Shown here one piece after another: positions 1 to 8,611 of a stretch of DNA of 64,000 nucleotides. Under the pieces are notes generated by a model that saw only the letters and a program-made list of their open reading frames with translations, searched no databases and was not told the origin of the DNA. The number at the start of each line of letters is the position of its first letter. The first letter of the stretch is position 1. Both the position numbers and the translations under genes were made by a program. The stretch spans positions 186,001-250,000 of the forward strand of contig JAUHXH010000001.1 of the NCBI GenBank assembly GCA_030427085.1, in the 5' to 3' direction. Source of the DNA: Gammaproteobacteria bacterium (GTDB taxonomy: Bacteria > Pseudomonadota > Gammaproteobacteria > Pseudomonadales > Halieaceae).

Positions 1-644
1 CTGCTGCGGCCTCCGGGGTTGCCACCCGCGCGCTGGCACGTGAAGACGCGGTCACCTGCGGCATTTTCGGTACGGGCGTGCAGGCGGAGACCCACATTGA
101 CGCTATGCGTGCGGTGCGGAACATCGAACGCGTTCTGATCTGGGGGCGCGATCAGTCCCGTGCAACCGAATTCGCGCGCACCCAGTCTGAGCGCTGTGAT
201 TTCGACGTGGTGGTAGCCACCGCGGAACAGGCTGCGGCCAGCGATATTATCTGTACCGTTACCGGGTCCCCCGTGCCAGTGGTGGCGGGGCGCTGGGTCA
301 GCGCTGGCACCCACATTAATACCGTGGGCGCCCATACCCTGGACAGCCGGGAAGTGGACAGCGAACTGGTGGCTGCCGCCGCCCTGTACGTTGATTCGCT
401 GGTGTCTAACCGCAATGAGGGTGGCGACATCATGATCCCCATTGCGGAAGGCGCGATCGAGGAATCCGCCATTGTGGGGGAGATTGGCCAGGTGCTAAAT
501 GGATCCATTCCCGGGCGCCGGGATGAGCAACAGATCACGCTCTACAATTCACTGGGGATTACCGCGCAAGATCTATATAGCGCAGACTATGTGTTCCGGG
601 AGGCGGTGCGGCAGGGGGTTGGTACTGAGGTCGACCTGAGCTGA
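1..644 (+). CDS. Ornithine cyclodeaminase / mu-crystallin family protein (5' end outside window)
   Basis: The reading frame is open from the left edge, so the start lies outside the window and about 213 C-terminal residues are visible. Members are usually about 310-330 residues. The visible part opens with a Rossmann nucleotide-binding loop (GIFGTGVQAETH) near base 57. It continues through the NAD-binding domain, with a CTVTGSPVPV segment and an NTVGAHTLDSREVD segment where this family carries its conserved Asp. Family members are NAD(P)-dependent and include ornithine cyclodeaminases, alanine dehydrogenases and imine reductases. Substrate cannot be chosen from this fragment. A GTG at 78 is an internal codon, not the start, because the Rossmann motif extends upstream of it. 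Confidence 0.85.
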   Translation, partial: AAASGVATRALAREDAVTCGIFGTGVQAETHIDAMRAVRNIERVLIWGRDQSRATEFARTQSERCDFDVVVATAEQAAASDIICTVTGSPVPVVAGRWVSAGTHINTVGAHTLDSREVDSELVAAAALYVDSLVSNRNEGGDIMIPIAEGAIEESAIVGEIGQVLNGSIPGRRDEQQITLYNSLGITAQDLYSADYVFREAVRQGVGTEVDLS

Positions 645-651
645 CAGTGGC

Positions 652-679
652 TTGCGGCTCGGTGCCGTAAGTCTATACT
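652..679 (+). promoter_or_regulatory. Probable sigma-70 promoter of the beta-propeller lipoprotein
   Basis: A TTGCGG -35 element at 652-657 and a TATACT -10 element at 674-679 are separated by 16 bases. They lie 38 bases upstream of the ATG at 718 and immediately after the preceding stop codon. Identified by eye only. Confidence 0.45.
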
Positions 680-717
680 CCCTAATTGATAACAATAACC
701 ACGGAAGGGCAGTAGTC

Positions 718-2472
718 ATGAAGCATTCCATTCGTACTTTGATGGTCGTGCTGGCGGCAAGTTTGGGCGCCTGCGGTGATCGTTCCGTTTCCACGCCCCT
801 GGATACCGCCGGCTATACCACCGAAGCCTGGGTTACGGGCTCGCACATCAAAGGCGCCAACGGGCTGTACTTCAGCCCGCAGGGTCAACTCCACGTGGCA
901 AGCGTGGTGACTTCCATGATTCTGCTGATGGATCACGAAAGCGGCGCTATTACCGGCAAGCTGGATGCCTCTGTAGGAGTCGCCAACCCGGATGATCTTG
1001 CCATCAACGACGATGGCCTGCTCTGCTGGACCGGCATTGTGCCGGGTACAGTGGGGTGTATCCCTGCCGAGGGTGAGCCCTACAAGGTTGCCCAGTTTAC
1101 GCCCGGAAAATCCGGCCCCAATCCGATTACCTTTTCCGACGATGGTCGCCTGTTTGTCGGCGAGTGCTTCTTTGGTTTCGAATTGTACGAAGTGGACCCA
1201 ACCGGGAAGGGGGTTGATTCACCGCGCCTGATTACTCGGGATCGAAAGCTGGGGCCGAGTGGCCCCTACGAGCGCTGCGGCTTTAATGGGATGGACTGGG
1301 GGCCAGATGGCAAGCTCTATGGCCCGCGATGGTTCGACCGCGAAGTGGCGGTGATGGATGTGGACAGCGGCGAGTTCGACACCTGGGTGGATGGCCTGGT
1401 GGCGCCCTCGGCGGTGAAGTTTGACGCGCAGAATCGTCTGCATGTGCTGGACTCAGGTGCGGGCAAGTTGTATCGCGTTGAAGACGACCGCAGTAAAACG
1501 CTGCTGGCAGACCTCACGCCCGGTATGGATAACCTCGCCTTCAATCAAGAGGGGCGCTTGTGGGTGTCGAGCTACGCCGACGGCTATGTCGCCGAAGTGC
1601 TGCTGGACAAACCACCGGGCGACAATCTGCGCATGATCAGCCCGGCGGGGCTGTCGATGGCCGGTGGTGCCATGCTCTCACTACGCAGTGGCGATCCAGA
1701 ACTGCTGATCAGCGATTACTATTCCCTGCGCTATTACAATCTGGACACCGGTGTGCAGACACACGTGGTGCGTGACATTGTCGATTTCGCCGATGGGCTG
1801 GGTACCGTACTGTCGGTGTCTCCCGGTGCGGAGGGGCTGCTGTTGACCAGCTGGATCGATTCCCAGATCAAATTGTGGGATGAGCAAAACGACCAATTGT
1901 TACTCGACCTGCGGCCCATGGGAGCACCCATTGATGCGGTCATGTTCAATGGTGAGATTCTCTACTCCGACGCCGCTACCCAGAGTGTTTACAGTGTGCC
2001 GGCGGAGCAAAGCGACAACCCGGACAAAACCGAGCGCTACAAGAGCAAACTGCTGCCGGCGGGGCTCGCCCTGGGTGATGACAACGCGGTTTATCTCACG
2101 GAGTTCGCTGAATTGGGGCGTCTGCTCAAACTGGCCGAAGGCGGCAAGTGGCTCGACTCACCGAAGGTCATTGCCACCGCCCTGTGGAACCCGGAGGGTG
2201 TCGCCATCGCCGGTGATTACGCCTATGTGGTGGAAACCGGCGCCCAGCGTTTAACGCGCATAACCCTGGCCACGGGCGAAAAAACGATTATTGGGCGCGA
2301 TTTGGGTGTTGGCATTCCGGCGCAACCTGGCATGCCGCCCACCATGCTGTTTTCCGGCGTCACCGTGGATGCGGCCGGTGTGCTGTATGTCCCCGGTGAT
2401 GTATCGAACACGATCTATCGCTTCCACCCGCCTCAGGGCGAGCAGGACGCATCGGCAACTGGATCCCCGTAG
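718..2472 (+). CDS. Exported lipoprotein with SMP-30/NHL-type beta-propeller
   Basis: 584 residues. The N-terminus MKHSIRTLMVVLAASLGAC is a lipoprotein signal with the lipobox Cys at about residue 19, so the protein should be membrane-anchored outside the cytoplasm. The rest is a run of beta-propeller blades with recurring patterns of the form G-P-D-G-K-L-Y, D-A-Q-N-R-L-H-V and N-Q-E-G-R-L-W-V, typical of SMP-30/gluconolactonase and NHL proteins. No catalytic assignment is possible by eye. I prefer the ATG at 718 over an in-frame upstream codon at 652 because the signal peptide begins there. The last 40 bases overlap the convergent catalase-like gene. Confidence 0.75.
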   Translation: MKHSIRTLMVVLAASLGACGDRSVSTPLDTAGYTTEAWVTGSHIKGANGLYFSPQGQLHVASVVTSMILLMDHESGAITGKLDASVGVANPDDLAINDDGLLCWTGIVPGTVGCIPAEGEPYKVAQFTPGKSGPNPITFSDDGRLFVGECFFGFELYEVDPTGKGVDSPRLITRDRKLGPSGPYERCGFNGMDWGPDGKLYGPRWFDREVAVMDVDSGEFDTWVDGLVAPSAVKFDAQNRLHVLDSGAGKLYRVEDDRSKTLLADLTPGMDNLAFNQEGRLWVSSYADGYVAEVLLDKPPGDNLRMISPAGLSMAGGAMLSLRSGDPELLISDYYSLRYYNLDTGVQTHVVRDIVDFADGLGTVLSVSPGAEGLLLTSWIDSQIKLWDEQNDQLLLDLRPMGAPIDAVMFNGEILYSDAATQSVYSVPAEQSDNPDKTERYKSKLLPAGLALGDDNAVYLTEFAELGRLLKLAEGGKWLDSPKVIATALWNPEGVAIAGDYAYVVETGAQRLTRITLATGEKTIIGRDLGVGIPAQPGMPPTMLFSGVTVDAAGVLYVPGDVSNTIYRFHPPQGEQDASATGSP

Positions 2473-3743
2473 CCGTTCCGCTTCACGCACCAGCCGGTAG
2501 GCTGGTGTATGCGGCCCTTGGGTTGGCCGTAAATATGGCAATCGCTGTCGTCATTTGGGCACACGTTGCGCATGTGGCGGAACAGGGCGATCTCCTCGTA
2601 CACCGCCTTGCGAATACGATTGATGGCGCCCAGTGGTCGGTGCGCCGTCAGGCCGTGCCAGGGGCTGTACGACATCGCCTCACAGAAGTCGTTGTGTAAT
2701 TCCGAGTCGAACTGTTGCGCCGGAATGGTGATGGTAGCGGCGTGAACAACGCGTGCGTCTTTCCACGGGCGCGTGGGTTCTTCAATCGGCATATCGGCTA
2801 GTGGGTCCTGCAGATGCAGATTGAAGTGGAAGCAGGCTTGCGCCTGGGTCATGTGCGTGTTGAGGTTTTGTCGCAGGTAGTTATCGCCCTTCGTGCCTTG
2901 TTTACCCACTACGGCGGGAGGTTCGTCCGGATTCGCACAGGCCACCGGCTTGGCGGCGAAGCGCATCACGTTTACCGGATTGCGCGGTTCATCGCCATGC
3001 GGAAGTACTCCCAGGGCGTAGGGAGTCATGCTGTGATAGTGCTCGTATAAAGGGTTCAGAGGGAGGCGTTCTCCCGGGCGACTGCCTAACACGCCCAGCC
3101 CGATCCACAACTGGCGCCACCGCCACTTGAAGGGATTCCAGCCGGGGAAGAAGTAGCCCATTTGGACGCCATCCGTTTGCATGCGGGCGAATACTTCGTA
3201 CTCCGGCAGGGTGTCCAGGAAAAACAGCGGGAAGTTGATCATCAGGAAATCCTGAATGTGGTTGGCAGCTGCATGCTGTGAACTCAGCAGCCGATCTCCC
3301 GGAACGTCCATCAACTTGATCGCCATACCGCGGGCGTCGCGTGTGGTATCTGCCTGCAATTGTCCGTTGCCACTGGAGTAGCGAATCCACGCCTGGTAGC
3401 GCTTGCCGCTCTGGAACACACCGACATTTCGCACACCTTCCGGCAATTGTTGTTCCACGGCGAAAGTGGCGCGGACGCAGCCATGCGCCTTGGCGTGAGC
3501 ATCGCGACGGAAAATTGGCGCAGGCAGGTTATCGCGTGCGTAATCGGTGCTGCGATTCGCGATCGCCTGCTGCACATTGGCACTTTCCTCGCGGGACGAG
3601 CGAATCACGGGGCCGGTGTATTGCTGCTCACTCGGTATGATGTGTTCGGCATTGGCGGCGCGTTGGGCAGCCTGATCGGGGGCTTTGCCGCCGCAGGCCA
3701 ATAGTGGCAGACACAGTAGTGACAGGCGCAGGAGATTATTCAT
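2433..3743 (-). CDS. Catalase-like heme lipoprotein (y4iL-type catalase relative)
   Basis: 436 residues. The N-terminus MNNLLRLSLLCLPLLAC is a lipoprotein signal (Cys17). Around residue 83 the sequence RRDAHAKAHGCVRATF matches the distal-His region of the catalase fold (H-A-K ... A-x-F). A C-terminal HRPLGAINRIRKAVYEE stretch matches the Arg/Tyr region that supplies the proximal heme ligand. Catalase relatives of this kind include fatty-acid hydroperoxide converting enzymes as well as uncharacterised proteins, so true H2O2 dismutation is not assured. The ATG overlaps the end of the upstream cytochrome gene by 8 bases and has an AGGAGG ribosome binding site inside it, so the two are translationally coupled. 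Confidence 0.8.
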   Translation of the reverse strand: MNNLLRLSLLCLPLLACGGKAPDQAAQRAANAEHIIPSEQQYTGPVIRSSREESANVQQAIANRSTDYARDNLPAPIFRRDAHAKAHGCVRATFAVEQQLPEGVRNVGVFQSGKRYQAWIRYSSGNGQLQADTTRDARGMAIKLMDVPGDRLLSSQHAAANHIQDFLMINFPLFFLDTLPEYEVFARMQTDGVQMGYFFPGWNPFKWRWRQLWIGLGVLGSRPGERLPLNPLYEHYHSMTPYALGVLPHGDEPRNPVNVMRFAAKPVACANPDEPPAVVGKQGTKGDNYLRQNLNTHMTQAQACFHFNLHLQDPLADMPIEEPTRPWKDARVVHAATITIPAQQFDSELHNDFCEAMSYSPWHGLTAHRPLGAINRIRKAVYEEIALFRHMRNVCPNDDSDCHIYGQPKGRIHQPTGWCVKRNGYGDPVADASCSP

Positions 3744-6297
3744 CACCGTCCTCCTGCTGCAGATAGAGCTGGTACAGGCTGCAGTCGGCGGACTTGTGGC
3801 GATCACTGTAAATTTGATCCGCCACCAATTGCGGCCGTTTAGGGGCATGGTAAACCGGGTTTTCAAAGCTGCAATGTCCCTGCCAGCCCTCGTAGTACGC
3901 TTCCGTGCCGTAGCCCGGGTAGCGTTCGCGCAACTCGGTGATGGTAGCGTCTACAAGCTCGGCATCCAGGCCAGCCTCGTATCCGCCCTGGGGCTGATAA
4001 TCCATGACCTTGAGGTACTCCATAATTGCCCAGCGTTCATCCGGTCTGAGATAAGGGCCAATCACCCCATACTTATCGCAACCCGTGCGGAATTCGTGGC
4101 CGGCATTGCCATTGCCGATATCACTGGCCTGTTGCAGGATCGCCCCGTCGATCGGTTGGTTACGATACCCGAGGTAGAGCGGATCGTACTCTTTGGTGCC
4201 CACCCAGAATTCGGCCTCACGTTCTTCCACCGGAGACAGCAACTGGTAGATGGTGCGCACGCTGCCGTTGTGTAGAAACGGTGGTGTGGCCCAGATGCCA
4301 TGCAGTGGCCGCGGTTTGTAACCTTCGAGGTGATGGTGGTCGGTGATGGGGTAGTCGAGAATGCCGAAGCCCATCAATTGCAGCATTTCTTCGCTGGAGG
4401 CAGGCGGGTTGTCCTTGAAGTACTGATGCGCGATAGACAGGCTGAGCAGGTTGAGGCCCTGCACCGCGTTCAGTGAACTCGGGTCCATTTGCCGAATGAG
4501 TTCTTCCGACACACACACTTCGCGCAAGTCCTCTGCCGTCAGACCGAGGCGCGACGCATCGTAGCGCTGATTGGCCAGATTGGCCGCAGCAGTGCGGTCG
4601 GTCCCGATAGCCACCAGCGGCAAATTGAAAATGCGCCACTCTTCCACGCTGTCCGGGTCCGCGCCGCAGCCGCTATCGCCCTCCTGGCAAACTCCGATAA
4701 CCGCACCTTCCTCGTTCAGACGAAACATGGGGCGACCCTGTGCGTCGGCGATGCGCTGGGGATTTTGCAGGTGCAGGCAGGCCTGGTCGCCAATGCGCTC
4801 GCCCGACAGGGTGCAGTATTTCTCACCACTGGCATCATCCACCACGTACTTCAGGTCGGCGGCCAGATGGGGGTCATCGTAGTCCTGCGGCGTTTTGGGG
4901 AAAGCCGGGCCGCGGTGCGGTCCGTGGCAATCGCGGCAGTGCACGTCGAACAGGCCGCGACCGCGCGATGCCAGTTTCATGTCGGGCTCGCCCCACAGTT
5001 CGGCGGGCCAGCGCGGTGCGGTTAATTCAGCGAGTGTCGATTCGATACGGTGCAGCCGCTCCGGTGAAACGGATGTGCGGAAGCGTTGCTCGGCAGGCAG
5101 CGGCAGGCCGACATCGTCGAACAGGTCCAGTCGCGCGCCAACCCCCAGTGCCTCGTTGACATTGCGCGCCATGGGTTGGGAGGCGTAACCCTGATACTGC
5201 ACCCAGTCGAACTTGCTGATGTCCCAGGTGTGGGGGTAGCTGACAGGGGCAACGCCGGGTTTGTAATTCTTCTCGTCGATGGCACGGCCGAATACGGTGT
5301 TGGCAATACGTTGTACCGCGTCGATACGGCCATAACCTTCCAGAATGGGATAGATACCGTGTTTGGTTTCGAACCAGGCCTGCTTCAGCATTTTGCCGAT
5401 CATCTCACCGAACTGTTTTTTCAACTCATCGCGACTGCGCTCGTAGTGGGGCAGGGTGGCGGCGTTGTCGATACCCAGGCGACGGTTAAACACGCGAGTA
5501 GCAAAACGATCGAACTTCCAGGGGTTCATCCAGGTGGCGAGCAGGGCCTGTACCATTTGCGACTGGAACTGCCCCGGCTGCATGCTGGTAACGGCATGCA
5601 TCGCCTGCCCGCCGTCCACGCGCAGGGCGGTAACAGAAGTGGGGTCGGCGGGATCGGTGTAATGGAGTTCCCCGGTGTGGCAAAGGCTGCACGTGACGTC
5701 CAGTAGCTCGGCTTTGATTTCCGGATCGTAGTAGCGGGTAAAACCCACTGGCAGGTTGCCGGGATTCCACTCCGGGTCGGCTTTCTGCCCGGGGCTCACC
5801 AGGAAGCCAAAACGGTAGAGGTTTTCCGGCGCTGCGAAGCGTTCCCGGGAAAAGGGCTTTTCCAGTTCCACGAACCAGTCGTAGCGCATCGCGCCAAACA
5901 TCACCTGGGCTGAGCCCTGAGATGTGTAGTAGTAAGTATTGCGCTGCTCCTCAGTCCATCCCTGGTAGGTCCAATTCGCGTCGGATGATGTTGGCGCCTT
6001 GGGGGCCAGGTGAATCAGGCGAGACAGGTGAGGGTAGGCCACGGGCTGGGAGGGTTGGGACAGCAAGTATCCCGGCACCGGAATGCGCGCCAGTTGCACC
6101 ACGCCGTAGACCACCACCGCCAGGATTGCGACAGTGACCACGCGCATCACCCAGCCCTGGCGTTGCAGCAGCCGCCACAGGCGCATTGGCAGGTGGGCCA
6201 CCCAGCTGACGACTGTGACAATCAAGGCGAAGAATGAACGCACAATCAGGCGAACCAGCCGCCACAGCCATTCAATGATTTTTTTTAAACTGCTCAC
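3736..6297 (-). CDS. RoxA-like membrane-anchored di-heme cytochrome c
   Basis: 853 residues with a GTG start that overlaps the upstream stop (GTGA). A basic, amphipathic N-terminus is followed by a membrane segment at about 50-70, then a long periplasmic part. Two c-type heme motifs are present: CSLCH at 203-207 and CRDCH at 454-458. Between them lies the segment GRIDAVQRIANTVFG, reminiscent of the RoxA/di-heme peroxidase-like family. RoxA itself is a secreted dioxygenase that cleaves polyisoprene; many relatives are annotated only as di-heme cytochrome c peroxidases. This copy is longer than RoxA (about 680 residues) and is anchored rather than secreted. It sits between a TolB/TPR protein and a catalase-like lipoprotein in one overlapping operon, which suggests a shared oxidative role. 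Confidence 0.8.
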   Translation of the reverse strand: MSSLKKIIEWLWRLVRLIVRSFFALIVTVVSWVAHLPMRLWRLLQRQGWVMRVVTVAILAVVVYGVVQLARIPVPGYLLSQPSQPVAYPHLSRLIHLAPKAPTSSDANWTYQGWTEEQRNTYYYTSQGSAQVMFGAMRYDWFVELEKPFSRERFAAPENLYRFGFLVSPGQKADPEWNPGNLPVGFTRYYDPEIKAELLDVTCSLCHTGELHYTDPADPTSVTALRVDGGQAMHAVTSMQPGQFQSQMVQALLATWMNPWKFDRFATRVFNRRLGIDNAATLPHYERSRDELKKQFGEMIGKMLKQAWFETKHGIYPILEGYGRIDAVQRIANTVFGRAIDEKNYKPGVAPVSYPHTWDISKFDWVQYQGYASQPMARNVNEALGVGARLDLFDDVGLPLPAEQRFRTSVSPERLHRIESTLAELTAPRWPAELWGEPDMKLASRGRGLFDVHCRDCHGPHRGPAFPKTPQDYDDPHLAADLKYVVDDASGEKYCTLSGERIGDQACLHLQNPQRIADAQGRPMFRLNEEGAVIGVCQEGDSGCGADPDSVEEWRIFNLPLVAIGTDRTAAANLANQRYDASRLGLTAEDLREVCVSEELIRQMDPSSLNAVQGLNLLSLSIAHQYFKDNPPASSEEMLQLMGFGILDYPITDHHHLEGYKPRPLHGIWATPPFLHNGSVRTIYQLLSPVEEREAEFWVGTKEYDPLYLGYRNQPIDGAILQQASDIGNGNAGHEFRTGCDKYGVIGPYLRPDERWAIMEYLKVMDYQPQGGYEAGLDAELVDATITELRERYPGYGTEAYYEGWQGHCSFENPVYHAPKRPQLVADQIYSDRHKSADCSLYQLYLQQEDGDE

Positions 6298-7796
6298 GAA
6301 GTGCTTTCCTCGATCAGCCCTGTTTCCAGTAAGCCGCGATAGTGTGTATGTGGTTCATGCCATTCAGCGCTTACCGAGACCATATATTCGTAATAGGCCT
6401 GGAAACTGAACAGGGGATTGCCCTTGCGGGCTGCCGCTTCCGCCTGCCGGGCACGCTCAACGTCACCCTGACTGCCATTGGCATTGGCGAGGGCGAACCA
6501 GCCGATGCAGAAACCCGGGTGAAACTCCACGGCTGACGCTGCAAACTGTACGGCCATTGGCCATTCTTCTGCCTGGGCGTAGGTGTTGGCGCTGAAGTAA
6601 TTCCAGAATGGTACGGAAGGGTGCTCGGGTGCGATGGCCAGCAGACGCGCGAAAATACCGCGGGCCTCGTCCACCTGTTTCCTGTCGCCGCCCATGCCGA
6701 GCGAGTTGCCCAGGTAGCCCCACGCCACCAGGTTGTAGGGTGACATGCGCACGACTTCACGTAGCAGTTTGATGGAGCGCAGTCGCAAGCCGCAGTTGAA
6801 CCATACCAGTCCGGTGCGCTCCATGACGGTGGGGTCACGGGGCGCCAGTTCATAAGCGCGATTGACTGATGACAGGGCGAGGGAAATTTCCTCTTCGGCG
6901 TTGTCGGTGAAAGCGTTTAAAACCCGCTGGGAATGAATAAAACCGAGTTCGGCATGGGCCAGGGCGTACTGTGGTTCCAGCTTTATCGCCTCGCGCAACA
7001 GGGAGAGCGTCTCTTCGGATGCTTCGCGGGTGTAGGCGCTGATCCAGAAGTTCATTCCCTTATGTACCAGGCCCCACGCGGATAGGTTCTGGGGGAGTTC
7101 CCGGGCGATATCGGCGCTGATCTCGCTGATGTACTGGCTGCCAACCTGCACGGCGATGGCTTCGGCAATTTCACTTTGCACTTCGAACAGGTCGTCGATA
7201 CTGCGGGCGTAGGATTCGGTCCAGAGCTGGCTGCGTTTGTGGGCGTCGGTCAGCATCACGATCACGCGAATGCGCTCGCCGGACCGTTGCATGCTACCCG
7301 ACAGGATGTAGCGTACGTCCAGTTCGCGAGTGATTTCCTGTATGTCCATGTGACTGTAGGAAAGGGACTGCTGGTAACTGGCTACGCGCAGCCCGGAAAC
7401 ACCGGCGAGAGCGCGAATGATCTCCGCCGAAAACCCCTGTGCCATGTTGATGTCGTCATCGTCGTCGGACAGGTTTTCCAGTGGCAGGACGGCGAGGGAA
7501 GCGCGCGCGGTGTCGGTCAGGGGGGGGCGCGATGGCGCGGCGCTGGTCTGTGTTGGCATGGCGGGTACACTGGGCGCCCCTTGCCGCGCCGTATTGTTTT
7601 GCCTGGCAGGACGACTGTCGCGGGCGACCCAGCTCACGGCCACTGCGAGAACAGCAAGCGCGATCATGCCATCCATGGCCTGTGTGAACAGCGGTGTTTC
7701 AGGCAGCGCTATGCGCAGGCCGATAACACCTGCCAACAGCACCACCATGTAGACGCTGACGGTTTCCAGCAGTTCTCGCTGCCAACCCTCACGCAT
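6294..7796 (-). CDS. Membrane protein with TolB-like domain and TPR repeats
   Basis: 500 residues. Two hydrophobic segments at about 13-32 and 41-57 are followed by a low-complexity linker. A TolB-N-like domain (ASLAVLPLENLSDD to about residue 215) and a C-terminal array of tetratricopeptide repeats follow. This is the C-terminal half seen in many bacterial multidomain sensors whose N-terminus is a cyclase, winged helix or TIR domain; none is present here, so the common label adenylate cyclase would be wrong. ATG at 7796 is chosen over an in-frame codon at 7823 because GGAGGAG lies 6 bases upstream. It heads the operon with the cytochrome and catalase-like genes and is divergent from the TIR gene. 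Confidence 0.75.
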   Translation of the reverse strand: MREGWQRELLETVSVYMVVLLAGVIGLRIALPETPLFTQAMDGMIALAVLAVAVSWVARDSRPARQNNTARQGAPSVPAMPTQTSAAPSRPPLTDTARASLAVLPLENLSDDDDDINMAQGFSAEIIRALAGVSGLRVASYQQSLSYSHMDIQEITRELDVRYILSGSMQRSGERIRVIVMLTDAHKRSQLWTESYARSIDDLFEVQSEIAEAIAVQVGSQYISEISADIARELPQNLSAWGLVHKGMNFWISAYTREASEETLSLLREAIKLEPQYALAHAELGFIHSQRVLNAFTDNAEEEISLALSSVNRAYELAPRDPTVMERTGLVWFNCGLRLRSIKLLREVVRMSPYNLVAWGYLGNSLGMGGDRKQVDEARGIFARLLAIAPEHPSVPFWNYFSANTYAQAEEWPMAVQFAASAVEFHPGFCIGWFALANANGSQGDVERARQAEAAARKGNPLFSFQAYYEYMVSVSAEWHEPHTHYRGLLETGLIEESTS

Positions 7797-7845
7797 CGCC
7801 CGCTCCTCCGAACCTGTGCGCATTGCTGCGCGTGGGGGATGTTAC

Positions 7846-7873
7846 TTGTAAAACCCCCAACTGCTTGTATATT
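7846..7873 (+). promoter_or_regulatory. Sigma-70-like promoter of the TIR gene, implying a leaderless mRNA
   Basis: TTGTAA at 7846-7851 and TATATT at 7868-7873 are separated by 16 bases. Only 6 bases separate the -10 element from the ATG at 7880, so the expected transcription start falls on or beside the start codon. No Shine-Dalgarno sequence is visible. The element lies in the 83-base gap between divergent start codons. Confidence 0.5.
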
Positions 7874-7879
7874 GCTTTC

Positions 7880-8446
7880 ATGGCGACCAATTCTGAAGTA
7901 CACCGCGGCAGCGGCCAATACCTGTTCATCTGCTACTCACACCAGGACGTCAGTCTGGTGGAGCAGGAGGCAGAGTGGCTGCGTCGGCAGGGCTTTCGCC
8001 TGTGGTATGACGACAACATTGCTGCGGGGCACGCCTGGTCTGAAGAACTGGCTGAGGCCATTGCCGGTTGTTCCGCTGTGCTGTATTTCTTGTCCGCCCA
8101 CTCAGCCAGCTCCGCATACTGCGTAGACGAACTCCACTTCGCCAAGGAGCGCAAAATTCCCTTGGTGCCCATTGAAGTAGAAAAGCTTGAGTTATCCCCC
8201 GGATTGCAGCTCACTCTGGGCAGCCACCAGTTCATTCGTATGGTCGGCGTTGGCCGCAAGGAATTTCGCAACCGCCTTGCGGCGGGGCTCAGTGCCATTC
8301 TTGCTGGCTCCAGTACTGCCACCAGTGCTGGCGCTACTGTCGACACCGCCAATCCTGCGGTCCCCCGCATGCGTTTGATGCGCGCACGGCTGGCCGGCGC
8401 CGCCGCTGCGGTGCTTACGCTTGGCCTGGTACTGCTGGTTGATTGA
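7880..8446 (+). CDS. TIR-domain protein with C-terminal membrane anchor
   Basis: 188 residues. Residues 14-130 form a TIR fold: YLFICYSHQD (beta-A), a FRLWYDDNIAAGHAW box, a SAVLYFLSAHS strand, and SAYCVDELHFAKERKIPLVPI. Glu84 in YCVDEL occupies the position of the catalytic glutamate of NAD-cleaving TIR proteins, so NADase activity is possible. A Ser/Thr/Ala-rich linker leads to one hydrophobic helix (about 168-187) ending the protein, giving a C-tail anchor with the TIR domain probably cytoplasmic. The ATG at 7880 is favoured because the promoter abuts it and the in-frame TTG at 7823 precedes the promoter. Followed after 165 bases by a patatin gene on the same strand. Confidence 0.85.
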   Translation: MATNSEVHRGSGQYLFICYSHQDVSLVEQEAEWLRRQGFRLWYDDNIAAGHAWSEELAEAIAGCSAVLYFLSAHSASSAYCVDELHFAKERKIPLVPIEVEKLELSPGLQLTLGSHQFIRMVGVGRKEFRNRLAAGLSAILAGSSTATSAGATVDTANPAVPRMRLMRARLAGAAAAVLTLGLVLLVD

Positions 8447-8611
8447 TCCGGCAAAGCTCGCATTCTCGCTGGCATAAAACGCACTCCCGCCGCACAAGTG
8501 TAGCTGGTTTCACACGAAAAACCCTATAGGCCTGTGCTATATTCACGTGCCACATGGCCGGTAGAGGCCTTGGCGGACAGCGGCAATGCCGGATGCAAGT
8601 GGGAAGCAATA

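Noticed and set aside
6294-7796. Adenylate cyclase
   Set aside because: Only the TolB-like and TPR part of such proteins is present; no cyclase catalytic domain.
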